Source: Patescibacteria group bacterium
GTDB lineage: Bacteria; Patescibacteriota; Minisyncoccia; Minisyncoccales; GWA2-46-15
Direction of reading: 5' to 3'
Length of the DNA: 12,523 nt
NCBI GenBank assembly: GCA_018895125.1
Contig: JAHIOR010000083.1
Coordinates: forward strand, 1-12,523
The position numbers and the translations under genes are program-made. The notes beneath the pieces were generated by a model. The model searched no databases and was not told where the DNA came from. It was given only the letters and a program-made list of their open reading frames with translations. Below are positions 5,031 to 11,016 of this stretch, in pieces. Each line of letters starts with the position of its first letter. Within the stretch, counting starts at the first letter, position 1.

Positions 5031-5276
5031 ATGCTTACTAACGAAGATGTACAAAAATTAATAGAGGTTTTTGCTACTAGAGACGAGGTAGCAACTAAAG
5101 CCGACTTGGAAGAAATCAGAAAAGATTTTTCTGATTTGCAAATTAGTATTGACGCCTACGCCAAGAAAGCTGACACCTACTTCCAAGAGATGGTTATGCT
5201 CTCGCATAAAGTTAACCGCCATGAAAAATGGCTTCATTTAGTTGCCGAAAAACTTGGAATTAAACTGGAATACTAA
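5031..5276 (+). CDS. Small coiled-coil protein, 81 residues
   Basis: A short, charged, helical protein without membrane segments. Residues 1-20 (MLTNEDVQKLIEVFATRDEV) look like a small helical head; residues about 20-66 form a heptad-like coiled coil (hydrophobics at regular spacing in TKADLEEIRKDFSDLQ and onward), and the C-terminus is a short helix ending in KLGIKLEY. Small proteins of this style (head of the form LTxxDVQKL plus coiled coil) are common orphans in CPR genomes; function unknown. A perfect promoter sits just upstream with an 11-base leader. A GC-rich hairpin element (5302-5374) follows. The protein at 6222-6452 has a similar design but no clear sequence identity. Confidence 0.75.
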   Translation: MLTNEDVQKLIEVFATRDEVATKADLEEIRKDFSDLQISIDAYAKKADTYFQEMVMLSHKVNRHEKWLHLVAEKLGIKLEY

Positions 5277-5301
5277 ACAGGAAATCGCCAAAGAGGCAGG
5301 A

Positions 5302-5374
5302 AGGTCTCGTTCGAGTCTGACGACTTTCAGACATTCGTCCCGAGGACTCAGTCCCGAGGGAGTCGGAACGACCT
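5302..5374. repeat. GC-rich hairpin element
   Basis: Arms 5302-5317 and 5360-5374 are imperfect inverted repeats (AGGT-CGTT-GAGTC against GAGTC-AACG-ACCT). The loop contains the direct repeat GTCCCGAGG (5337-5345 and 5351-5359). Also shares ATTCGTC with the repeat region at 5901-6030. Likely the same class of palindromic elements as at 505-598 and 3621-3659. Confidence 0.55.
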
Positions 5375-5402
5375 GAACGTAGCCGAATGGACGGTTTTTA
5401 GG

Positions 5403-5408
5403 TAGAGT
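5403..5408 (+). promoter_or_regulatory. -10 box giving a leaderless Nudix transcript
   Basis: TAGAGT ends 6 bases before the ATG at 5415, so the predicted first transcribed base is the A of the start codon. It follows a T tract (5395-5399). No good -35 hexamer is seen at 16-18 bases, which lowers confidence. Confidence 0.45.
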
Positions 5409-5414
5409 GAAAAT

Positions 5415-5840
5415 ATGAAAAGAGATTACGCAATCTATCAAATTTCATTTAAGATACTTCTAAGAAAGGGTGGAAAGGTATTATTCTTAAGATCGACCGA
5501 AGAAAGCTATATAGATTTGCCTGGCGGTCGTGCTGATAATGTAGAAAATAAGGTTCCTCTGCAGGAAATAATTGCCCGAGAGGTCAGAGAAGAATTGGGG
5601 TCTAAGATAAAATACGAACTTAACAAGCTAGCTTTTCAATACCGTAGATATTCCAAACCAAGACAAATTTACATCTTATTTACCGTTTATAAAGCAAAAT
5701 ACGTGTCTGGCGATGTTAAACTTTCGCCAGAACACAATAGTTACGAATGGATAAACCCAGTAACATATAAATTCAATAAAAAGGATTTTGAACGTGAAGA
5801 AGAATACCAAGCGTTTAAGGAATATTTCGGAACGAAGTAA
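5415..5840 (+). CDS. Nudix hydrolase, 141 residues
   Basis: A Nudix-fold protein, the family that hydrolyses nucleoside diphosphates linked to another group (damaged nucleotides, dinucleoside polyphosphates, nucleotide sugars) with Mg2+. Seen: strands with KILLRKGGKVLFLR near residues 13-26, the LPGGRAD turn at 35-41, and the helix IIAREVREELGSKI near 52-65 with R55-E56, E59, E60 and G62 of the Nudix box. The gap between G38 and R55 is 16 residues instead of the canonical 13, an insertion that typifies a Nudix subgroup. A C-terminal EYEW-like strand (HNSYEWINP) is present. Length is normal for a single-domain enzyme. The start appears leaderless. A perfect palindromic terminator follows. The substrate cannot be predicted. 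The second Nudix gene at 10097 has a canonical box. Confidence 0.87.
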   Translation: MKRDYAIYQISFKILLRKGGKVLFLRSTEESYIDLPGGRADNVENKVPLQEIIAREVREELGSKIKYELNKLAFQYRRYSKPRQIYILFTVYKAKYVSGDVKLSPEHNSYEWINPVTYKFNKKDFEREEEYQAFKEYFGTK

Positions 5841-5856
5841 CAAACCTGCTCTATTC

Positions 5857-5884
5857 AAAAAACCCAGCGCTGGGTTTTTTTTTG
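5857..5884. terminator. Bidirectional terminator after the Nudix gene
   Basis: A perfect 24-base palindrome: AAAAAACCCAGC (5857-5868) and GCTGGGTTTTTT (5869-5880), with four further T. Confidence 0.85.
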
Positions 5885-5900
5885 TTTATACCTCAATTAG

Positions 5901-5996
5901 ACAGGTTCTAACCCATTCGTCATTTTCTAATTCCTCAGGGCAGGCCCTTCAATGCGATTCATGGCAGGCTGTCGTCCCGTAGGTCATGATCCTGAG
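5901..5996. repeat. Dispersed repeat, long copy
   Basis: ACAGGTTCTAAC (5901-5912) and GTCGTCCC...ATCCTGAG (5971-5996) match the short copy at 4661-4698, but here 58 bases (5913-5970) lie between them. Either this copy received an insert or the other lost it. The downstream part (5991-6015) can fold around CCT and GGGT/ACCC pairs. Confidence 0.65.
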
Positions 5997-6120
5997 GGTC
6001 TCAAACCCGAAGGACAGGACACATTCGTCGTGCTAAAAGCACTCCTCAGTGCAAGCCAAGGTTTTTCAAAGAATCGCTTCACCCGACCAAAGCCATAGGG
6101 CGTAGGTGGGCAAAGAGACG

Positions 6121-6147
6121 CCTGCCTACCTGTAGGCAGGGTTTTTT
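6121..6147 (+). terminator. Intrinsic terminator
   Basis: CCTGCCTA (6121-6128), 4-base loop, TAGGCAGG (6133-6140), then G and six T. TAGAAT (6150-6155), a -10-like hexamer, follows two bases after the T tract. Confidence 0.8.
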
Positions 6148-6186
6148 GATAGAATCACGATGAGGGATTGAACCGTCGTATAAAAC

Positions 6187-6215
6187 TTGACAGAAATTAG
6201 TAGGAAAAGTATCAT
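6187..6215 (+). promoter_or_regulatory. Consensus promoter giving a leaderless mRNA
   Basis: TTGACA (6187-6192), exactly 17 bases, TATCAT (6210-6215), then 6 bases to the ATG at 6222. The predicted first transcribed base is the A of the start codon. This is the clearest leaderless promoter in the window. Confidence 0.8.
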
Positions 6216-6221
6216 AAAAGC

Positions 6222-6452
6222 ATGAAAGAGAAAAATATCACAATTGACGATTTGGCTATGATGGTCAAAAGGGGATTTGATGGAGTTGACAAACAATTGG
6301 TGAAAATCAATCAGCGTTTTGATCGGGTAGATCTCCGCTTCGACCGAGTCGAAAAGAAAATGGAAGGAATAGTTTATCGTTTTGAGCTTCAAAAGCTTGA
6401 AGATCGGGTCAAAGAGCTAGAGGATTTGTTGGCCATGCCGACTAAAAGATAG
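6222..6452 (+). CDS. Small coiled-coil protein with heptad repeats, 76 residues
   Basis: A fully helical, charged protein with no membrane segment. Residues 1-18 form a short head (ITIDDLAMMVKRG), followed by near-perfect 7-residue repeats around residues 19-50: FDGVDKQ, LVKINQR, FDRVDLR, FDRVEKK. A second helical stretch (LQKLEDRVKELEDLL) closes the protein. This repeat style is frequent in CPR orphan proteins; no function is known to me. It would form a parallel or antiparallel bundle, perhaps as an oligomer. The start is fixed by a consensus promoter with a predicted leaderless transcript. A terminator follows at 6489-6511, so it is monocistronic. Confidence 0.8.
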   Translation: MKEKNITIDDLAMMVKRGFDGVDKQLVKINQRFDRVDLRFDRVEKKMEGIVYRFELQKLEDRVKELEDLLAMPTKR

Positions 6453-6488
6453 CCACGACCGAGCCACGTTCAAAACAGGCATGTTTAT

Positions 6489-6511
6489 AATCGCCAAAAA
6501 GGCGATTTTTT
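6489..6511 (+). terminator. Intrinsic terminator before tyrS
   Basis: AATCGCC (6489-6495), loop AAAAA, GGCGATT (6501-6507) and a run of six T. Confidence 0.85.
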
Positions 6512-6513
6512 GA

Positions 6514-6555
6514 TATGATGAAATATAGATTATTTCTAGCCCAGCAAGTTTAAAT
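6514..6555 (+). promoter_or_regulatory. Candidate promoter boxes for the tyrS operon
   Basis: Two options. TATGAT (6514-6519), directly after the terminator T tract, would give a leader of about 36 bases. TTAAAT (6550-6555), ending 6 bases before the ATG, would give a leaderless message. Neither has a convincing -35. Confidence 0.35.
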
Positions 6556-6561
6556 TATAAC

Positions 6562-7644
6562 ATGACTACAAAAGAAAAATTAGATCTAGTCAGCCAAGTT
6601 GGCGAAGAAATTGTTACCAAGGCAGAACTTGAGTCTTTACTTGAAAAAGAAAAGAGCTTGATTGCCTATGACGGCTTTGAACCCTCAGGACAAATTCATA
6701 TTGCCCAGGGAATTTTAAGAGCTATTAATATTAATAAGATGACTAAGGCCGGAATCAAGTTCAAGATGCTGGTAGCTGACTGGCACGCCATGACTAATGA
6801 CAAAATGGGAGGCGACTTGGAGAAGATTAAAATCGTTGGCAAGTATTTTATTGAAGTCTGGAAGGCCTGCGGCATGGACTTGAAAAATGTAGAGTTTGTC
6901 TGGGCCTCAAACTTGGTCAAAAACAGTAGTTATTGGGAACTGGTTTTAAAAATAGGCAGAACCAATAAGCTAGCTCGTTTTATTAGAACTGCTGAATTCA
7001 TGGGAAGGGAAGCGGCTGCAGAAACTCTGTCTGCTGCCCAGCTATTTTATCCTTGCATGCAAGTAGCTGACATTTTCACTTTAGGAGCTAAAATCACCCA
7101 ACTGGGCATGGACCAGAGAAAGGTTAATATGTTGGCTCGAGAAATCGGACCACAACTCGGCTTTTGGAAACCAGTAGTAGTTTCTCACCACATGCTCATG
7201 GGTCTGGGCCAACCTCTAACTAATGAAACAGCAGATAAAGCATCACGCACCATTGCTTTAAAAATGTCAAAATCAAATCCTGACTATGCCATTTTCATGA
7301 CTGACAGCAAAGAAGATATTGAGCGGAAAATTAACAAAGCCTGGTGCCCGGAAGGGGAGACTAGGGAAAATCCAATTCTAGAATACTGCCAATATATTGT
7401 TTTTGAAAAGTTCTCACAAATCTTGATTGACAGACCAGCCAAGTTTGGCGGTCCAATTACTATCAAATCATTTTCTGAATTAGAAAGCCTGTTTGCCAAA
7501 AAAGAAATCCATCCTCAAGACTTGAAAAAGACTACCGCCAATCTAATTGACCAACTAGTGGCGCCCGTTAGACAGCATTTTACTAAAAACAACAACGCCA
7601 AAAAACTTTTAGAGCAAGTAAAGAGTTTCGGGGTGACAAGATAA
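6562..7644 (+). CDS. tyrS: Tyrosyl-tRNA synthetase, archaeal/eukaryal type
   Basis: Class I synthetase that charges tRNA-Tyr with tyrosine in the cytoplasm; 360 residues. Seen: YDGFEPSGQIHIAQG (residues 36-50) with HIAQ at 46-49 as the HIGH-type motif and Y36 at the tyrosine-binding position; MGGDLEKIK (82-90); YPCMQVADIF (163-172) with Y163, Q167 and D170 of the tyrosine pocket; LGMDQRKVNMLARE (181-194); SHHMLMGL; KMSKS (234-238). The C-terminal part (RPAKFGG, LESLFAKKEIHPQDLK) matches Methanocaldococcus-type TyrRS. The S4-like RNA-binding domain of bacterial TyrRS is absent. This is the archaeal/eukaryal form, and the tRNA-Tyr gene at 3469-3551 has the matching C1:G72 pair. Acquisition of archaeal-type TyrRS has been reported in some CPR bacteria. 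First gene of an operon: secA starts 18 bases downstream. No SD at the ATG. Confidence 0.95.
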   Translation: MTTKEKLDLVSQVGEEIVTKAELESLLEKEKSLIAYDGFEPSGQIHIAQGILRAININKMTKAGIKFKMLVADWHAMTNDKMGGDLEKIKIVGKYFIEVWKACGMDLKNVEFVWASNLVKNSSYWELVLKIGRTNKLARFIRTAEFMGREAAAETLSAAQLFYPCMQVADIFTLGAKITQLGMDQRKVNMLAREIGPQLGFWKPVVVSHHMLMGLGQPLTNETADKASRTIALKMSKSNPDYAIFMTDSKEDIERKINKAWCPEGETRENPILEYCQYIVFEKFSQILIDRPAKFGGPITIKSFSELESLFAKKEIHPQDLKKTTANLIDQLVAPVRQHFTKNNNAKKLLEQVKSFGVTR

Positions 7645-7662
7645 TTAAAGAATCTAAAACAA

Positions 7663-10107
7663 ATGGCGCTGCTAGATAAAATATTTGGGGATCCGAATGA
7701 AAAATACTTAAAAAGCCTGGCTCCTCTTATTGAAAAAATCAATTCTCTGGAAAAAGAAATTGAAGGTTTTGACAATGAAAAATTAAAAGAAAAATCCCTG
7801 GAATTAACTCAAAAAGTTACCAAAGGAGAATCTCTGGACTCAATTCTTCCTGAAGCTTTCGCTCTTGCTAGAGAAGCTGCCAAAAGAAACTTAAAACAAA
7901 GGCATTTTGACGTCCAACTTTTAGGTGGCATTGTCTTGCATCAAGGTAAAATTGCTCAGATGCTGACTGGAGAAGGAAAAACTCTGGCAGCCACTCTACC
8001 TCTATATTTAAACGCGCTTGAGGGCAAGGGCTGCCACTTAGTAACGGTCAACGACTATTTGGCTAAAAGAGACGCTATTTGGATGGGCCAGATATATAAC
8101 GCCTTAGGACTAAGTACGGGTTGTGTTACCCAGCAAGGCTCTTTTATGTATGACCCCAACTACAAAGAAAAAGATGTTGAAGAAAAAGACAGGCAAAGGG
8201 ATGAAACTGGCAGTTTTAAAATTGTTGAAGACTTTTTAAGGCCCTGCACTAAAAAAGAGGCTTATGAGGCTGACGTCACTTACGGCACCAATAATGAATT
8301 TGGTTTTGATTATTTAAGAGACAATATGGTTTATGACCTTGCAAATAAAAGCCAAAGAGATTTTAATTTTGCCATTGTTGACGAAGTTGACTCCATTCTT
8401 ATTGATGAAGCTAGAACTCCGCTTATTATTTCCGCCCCGGAACAAGAACCTTCAAAAATGTACCAAGAATTTTCCAGAATTATTCCCAGCTTGAAAAAAG
8501 ACGAAGATTATCAAATAGATGAAAAATTAAGAGTGGTCACTCTAACTGAAGAAGGCATAAATCATGTTGAGAAAATAATGGGAATGACTGATATATACCA
8601 GCAATGGGGCATTAAGCAATTGCATCATCTTGAACAATCCTTAAAAGCTGAAACTCTTTTTGAAAAAGACAAAGACTATGTTGTTAAAAATAATCAAATC
8701 CTGATTGTTGATGAATTCACCGGCAGAATCTTGCCAGGCCGGAGATGGTCAGGCGGCTTGCACCAGGCAATTGAAGCTAAAGAAAGAGTTACGGTTCAGC
8801 CTGAATCTTTAACTTTAGGAACAATCACTTTCCAGAATTATTTTAGAATGTATAAGAAACTCTCAGGTATGACCGGCACAGCCTTAACCTCAGCAGAAGA
8901 GTTTGCCAAGGTTTACAAGTTAGAAGCAATCAGCATTCCCACTAACCGTCCTTTGGCTAGAAAAGATCTTAGCGACAAGGTTTTAAAGTCAGAAAATGGA
9001 AAGTATAAAGCCTTAGTTAAAGAAATTAAAGAAAGGAATGAAAAAGGCCAGCCAGTACTAGTTGGTACCAGATCAGTTCAAAAAAACGAGTATTTAGGAG
9101 AATTATTAAGCAGGGAAGGCGTTCCCCATCAAATCCTTAATGCCAAGCATCACGAGCAAGAAGGTCAAATTATTGCCCAAGCTGGCCAGGTTGGAGCTGT
9201 AACCATTGCCACTAATATGGCAGGTCGGGGCGTGGATATTATCTTGGGAGGCAATCCTCCGGATCCAGCTCAAGCAGAAAAAGTAAAAGAGCTAGGCGGC
9301 TTGCATATTATTGGCACCGAACGTCATGACGCTAGAAGAATAGATGACCAATTAAGAGGCCGAGGCGGCCGACAGGGAGACCCGGGATCCTCCCAATTTT
9401 TTCTTTCTCTGGAAGATGATTTGATGAGAGTTTTCGGCGGGGACTCAATTAAAAAAATGATGGAGGTCTTAAAAATTCCTGAAGACGAACCGATTGAAGC
9501 TTCAATGGTTTCCAAGGCTATCGAAGAAGCCCAATCTAAAATCGAAGGCTTTAATCTTGATATGAGATCTCATGTCTTGGAATACGACGACGTTATTAAC
9601 AAACACCGGGAAACAATTTATAGGAAAAGGAAAGAAATTCTTGAAAGGACAAAGGAAAAAATATCTTCGTATGCTTTGGAATTGCTTGAGAAAAACAACT
9701 TTAGTAAAGAAGACTATCAAAAAAAGCAGCAGGGGGTTGGTCCGGATAATTTTTGGCAAATTGAAAAGTTCATCTTTTTAAAAGTCATTGATAATCTCTG
9801 GATAGATCATTTGGAAAATCTTCAAACCTTACAAGACGCAGTTAGATTAAGAGCTTACGGCCAGAAAGATCCTCTAGTTGAATTTAAAAACGAAGCCCAT
9901 AAAATGTTTCAGTCTTTGCTAACGGTGTTTGAGGCTGAAGCTGCTAAAGTTCTTAACGACGTTAAACCGTCTCTGCAGACAAGAGCTCCAGCTATTTCAC
10001 CCAGTATTCCTGGAGAAAAAAAAGTAAACCGGAATGACCCTTGCCCATGCGGCGCAAAAAAATCAGACGGTTCTCCTGTGAAATATAAGCATTGTCATGG
10101 AAAATAA
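7663..10107 (+). CDS. secA: Protein translocase ATPase SecA
   Basis: The motor that pushes preproteins through SecYEG at the membrane; 814 residues (E. coli 901). Seen in order: N-terminal helix; Walker A MLTGEGKT (about 100-107); DYLAKRDAIWMG; YGTNNEFGFDYLRDNM; Walker B VDEVDSILIDEARTP (about 239-253); preprotein cross-linking domain; FTGRILPGRRWSGGLHQA; MTGTA; second motor domain with TNMAGRGVDIILGG and RGGRQGDPGSSQF; helical scaffold and wing domains; C-terminal zinc-binding tail NDPCPCG...KHCHGK. Two differences from E. coli: an extra charged segment of roughly 30-35 residues between about 155 and 195 in the first motor domain, and a longer spacing inside the zinc tail (AKKSDGSPVKYKH between CPCG and CHGK). 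The 5' end has no SD; the gene follows tyrS by 18 bases and overlaps the next gene by 11 bases. Confidence 0.97.
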   Translation: MALLDKIFGDPNEKYLKSLAPLIEKINSLEKEIEGFDNEKLKEKSLELTQKVTKGESLDSILPEAFALAREAAKRNLKQRHFDVQLLGGIVLHQGKIAQMLTGEGKTLAATLPLYLNALEGKGCHLVTVNDYLAKRDAIWMGQIYNALGLSTGCVTQQGSFMYDPNYKEKDVEEKDRQRDETGSFKIVEDFLRPCTKKEAYEADVTYGTNNEFGFDYLRDNMVYDLANKSQRDFNFAIVDEVDSILIDEARTPLIISAPEQEPSKMYQEFSRIIPSLKKDEDYQIDEKLRVVTLTEEGINHVEKIMGMTDIYQQWGIKQLHHLEQSLKAETLFEKDKDYVVKNNQILIVDEFTGRILPGRRWSGGLHQAIEAKERVTVQPESLTLGTITFQNYFRMYKKLSGMTGTALTSAEEFAKVYKLEAISIPTNRPLARKDLSDKVLKSENGKYKALVKEIKERNEKGQPVLVGTRSVQKNEYLGELLSREGVPHQILNAKHHEQEGQIIAQAGQVGAVTIATNMAGRGVDIILGGNPPDPAQAEKVKELGGLHIIGTERHDARRIDDQLRGRGGRQGDPGSSQFFLSLEDDLMRVFGGDSIKKMMEVLKIPEDEPIEASMVSKAIEEAQSKIEGFNLDMRSHVLEYDDVINKHRETIYRKRKEILERTKEKISSYALELLEKNNFSKEDYQKKQQGVGPDNFWQIEKFIFLKVIDNLWIDHLENLQTLQDAVRLRAYGQKDPLVEFKNEAHKMFQSLLTVFEAEAAKVLNDVKPSLQTRAPAISPSIPGEKKVNRNDPCPCGAKKSDGSPVKYKHCHGK

Positions 10108-10528
10108 AGCGGAAAATACAAAAAGTGCGGGCGGAATGGTGGTCAATCCAAACGGGAAAATCGCATTGGTCTTGCCCATTGGCCGCAAGAAAGGCTGGTT
10201 TTTCCCAAAGGGAACAGTCAAACCAAAAGAAACGATCTTGAACGCGGCCGTTAGGGAAATCAAAGAAGAAACTGGTATTGATGATTTAAAACTAGTTAAG
10301 AAACTTGGCCAATATCAAAGACATCCTATCGGGCAAAACGGTAAAGATGACAAGTCTAAGAGAAAAATAATTACAATGTTTTTGTTTTCATCACAAAAAA
10401 AACATTTGATCCCTCGGGATAAAAAGGAAATTTCAGTTGCAAGATGGATTAAAAAAGAGAAAGTTAGTCAATTATTATTTCACTCTAAAGACAAAGAATT
10501 TTTTCTGAGGATTTCGAAAGAAATATAA
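10097..10528 (+). CDS. Nudix hydrolase, 143 residues
   Basis: A canonical Nudix enzyme, with a layout like diadenosine-polyphosphate or (di)nucleotide pyrophosphatases. Seen: AGGMVVNPNGKIALVL near residues 11-26, GWFFPKGTVKPKE (33-45), and a complete Nudix box G39-x5-E45-x7-R53-E54-I55-x-E57-E58-x-G60-I61, which holds the catalytic Mg2+ glutamates. The FPKG element just before the box is typical of Ap4A-hydrolase-like members. A C-terminal WIKKEKVSQLL strand and helix closes the fold. Translation starts inside the end of secA (11-base overlap), so it is likely coupled to secA and needs no SD. Exact substrate unknown. Confidence 0.88.
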   Translation: MENKAENTKSAGGMVVNPNGKIALVLPIGRKKGWFFPKGTVKPKETILNAAVREIKEETGIDDLKLVKKLGQYQRHPIGQNGKDDKSKRKIITMFLFSSQKKHLIPRDKKEISVARWIKKEKVSQLLFHSKDKEFFLRISKEI

Positions 10529-10535
10529 AAATGTC

Positions 10536-10856
10536 ATGGCAAGTAAAAATGTTAAAATAGTTGTTTTTGCTCCTGAATCCTGCGCCGATAAGGTCCGTCA
10601 AGCAATAGCAGCAACTGGCGGTGGCAAAATCAATAAATATTCTTCGTGCAGTTTTTCTACTAAAGGCATTGGCAGGTTTAGACCGGAAAAAGATGCTCAT
10701 CCTGCCGTAGGAAAAATTGGACGCTTAGAAAGCGTCAAAGAAGAACGCATCGAAATAAGATGCAGTCGCAAGTTTTTGAAAAAAGTAGTTCTGGCGATTA
10801 AAAAATCCCATATTTACGAAGAAGTTGCCATAGACATATACGCGCTAGAGGATTAG
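10536..10856 (+). CDS. NIF3/YqfO-insert-type PII-like protein (COG3323-like)
   Basis: A 106-residue stand-alone protein resembling the PII/CutA-like domain inserted in YqfO/NIF3-family proteins. Seen: KIVVFAPESCADKVRQAI (7-24), GGGKINKYSSCSFSTKGIGRF (28-48), PAVGKIGRLESVKEERIE (56-73), and VVLAIKKSHIYEEVAIDIYAL (about 84-104), the last containing the HxYEExxxDIY pattern of the family. The fold is a ferredoxin-like one that usually forms trimers; the biochemical role is not established. It starts 7 bases after the Nudix gene and ends the tyrS-secA operon as far as can be seen. No SD. The repeat region 10863-10952 follows immediately. Confidence 0.8.
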   Translation: MASKNVKIVVFAPESCADKVRQAIAATGGGKINKYSSCSFSTKGIGRFRPEKDAHPAVGKIGRLESVKEERIEIRCSRKFLKKVVLAIKKSHIYEEVAIDIYALED

Positions 10857-10862
10857 ACTTTT

Positions 10863-10952
10863 GCTATAGCGGGCAGGATGCCCGATATATCGTATCCGCT
10901 ATAGCAGGCGGAATACCTGATATATCGTAATCGCTATAGCAACTGGTATATC
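10863..10952. repeat. Three tandem palindromic repeats, 35-bp period
   Basis: Unit 1 is 10863-10897, unit 2 10898-10932, unit 3 (shortened) 10933-10952. Each starts with the perfect palindrome GCTATAGC (10863, 10898, 10933). Units 1 and 2 then have a short hairpin (CGGGCA-GGA-TGCCCG in unit 1; a CAGG...CCTG version in unit 2) and the second palindrome GATATATC (10884-10891, 10919-10926); unit 3 has GGTATATC (10945-10952). The hairpin has a compensating change from G-C to A-T between units. It fills the space between two operons and reads like an operator array or structured leader for mreC. Confidence 0.75.
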
Positions 10953-10973
10953 AAACTTTTAGTTTGCTATAAT
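10952..10973 (+). promoter_or_regulatory. Extended -10 promoter for the mre operon, with hairpin
   Basis: TGCTATAAT (10965-10973) is an extended -10 element; no good -35 is seen, as is common for this type. Just upstream is a hairpin CAAACT-TTT-AGTTTG (10952-10966) that overlaps the TG of the promoter. The predicted leader is about 37 bases. Confidence 0.5.
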
Positions 10974-10984
10974 GATGTAATCGG

Positions 10985-11009
10985 TATGTCAGAATATAAT
11001 TCTGTCATA
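10985..11009. promoter_or_regulatory. Inverted repeat around a TATAAT box, 7 bases before mreC
   Basis: TATGTCAGAAT (10985-10995) and ATTCTGTCATA (10999-11009) are inverted repeats with one mismatch and an ATA centre. TATAAT (10995-11000) lies on the axis. This could be an operator over a second promoter (leader about 10 bases) or an RNA hairpin. Confidence 0.5.
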
Positions 11010-11016
11010 ATAAAAG

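Larger units (their letters stand above)
5841..6221. other. Intergenic region with terminators, repeat and promoter
   Basis: These 381 bases contain no credible gene. They hold a terminator (5857-5884), the long copy of the dispersed repeat (5901-5996) with more GC-rich sequence to about 6035, a second terminator (6121-6147) and the promoter of the next gene (6187-6215). CAAAGAATCGCTT at 6067-6079 also occurs at 3710-3722. Confidence 0.6.

Noticed and set aside
5676..5858. Minus-strand open frame over the Nudix gene
   Set aside because: It is a shadow of the plus-strand Nudix hydrolase, which has clear motifs.
9572..9781. Plus-strand open frame inside secA
   Set aside because: It is an out-of-frame reading of the secA scaffold domain; the SecA frame is continuous and conserved.
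10863..10952. A CRISPR array
   Set aside because: The 35-bp units are contiguous and repeated over their whole length; there are no unique spacers and no cas genes.
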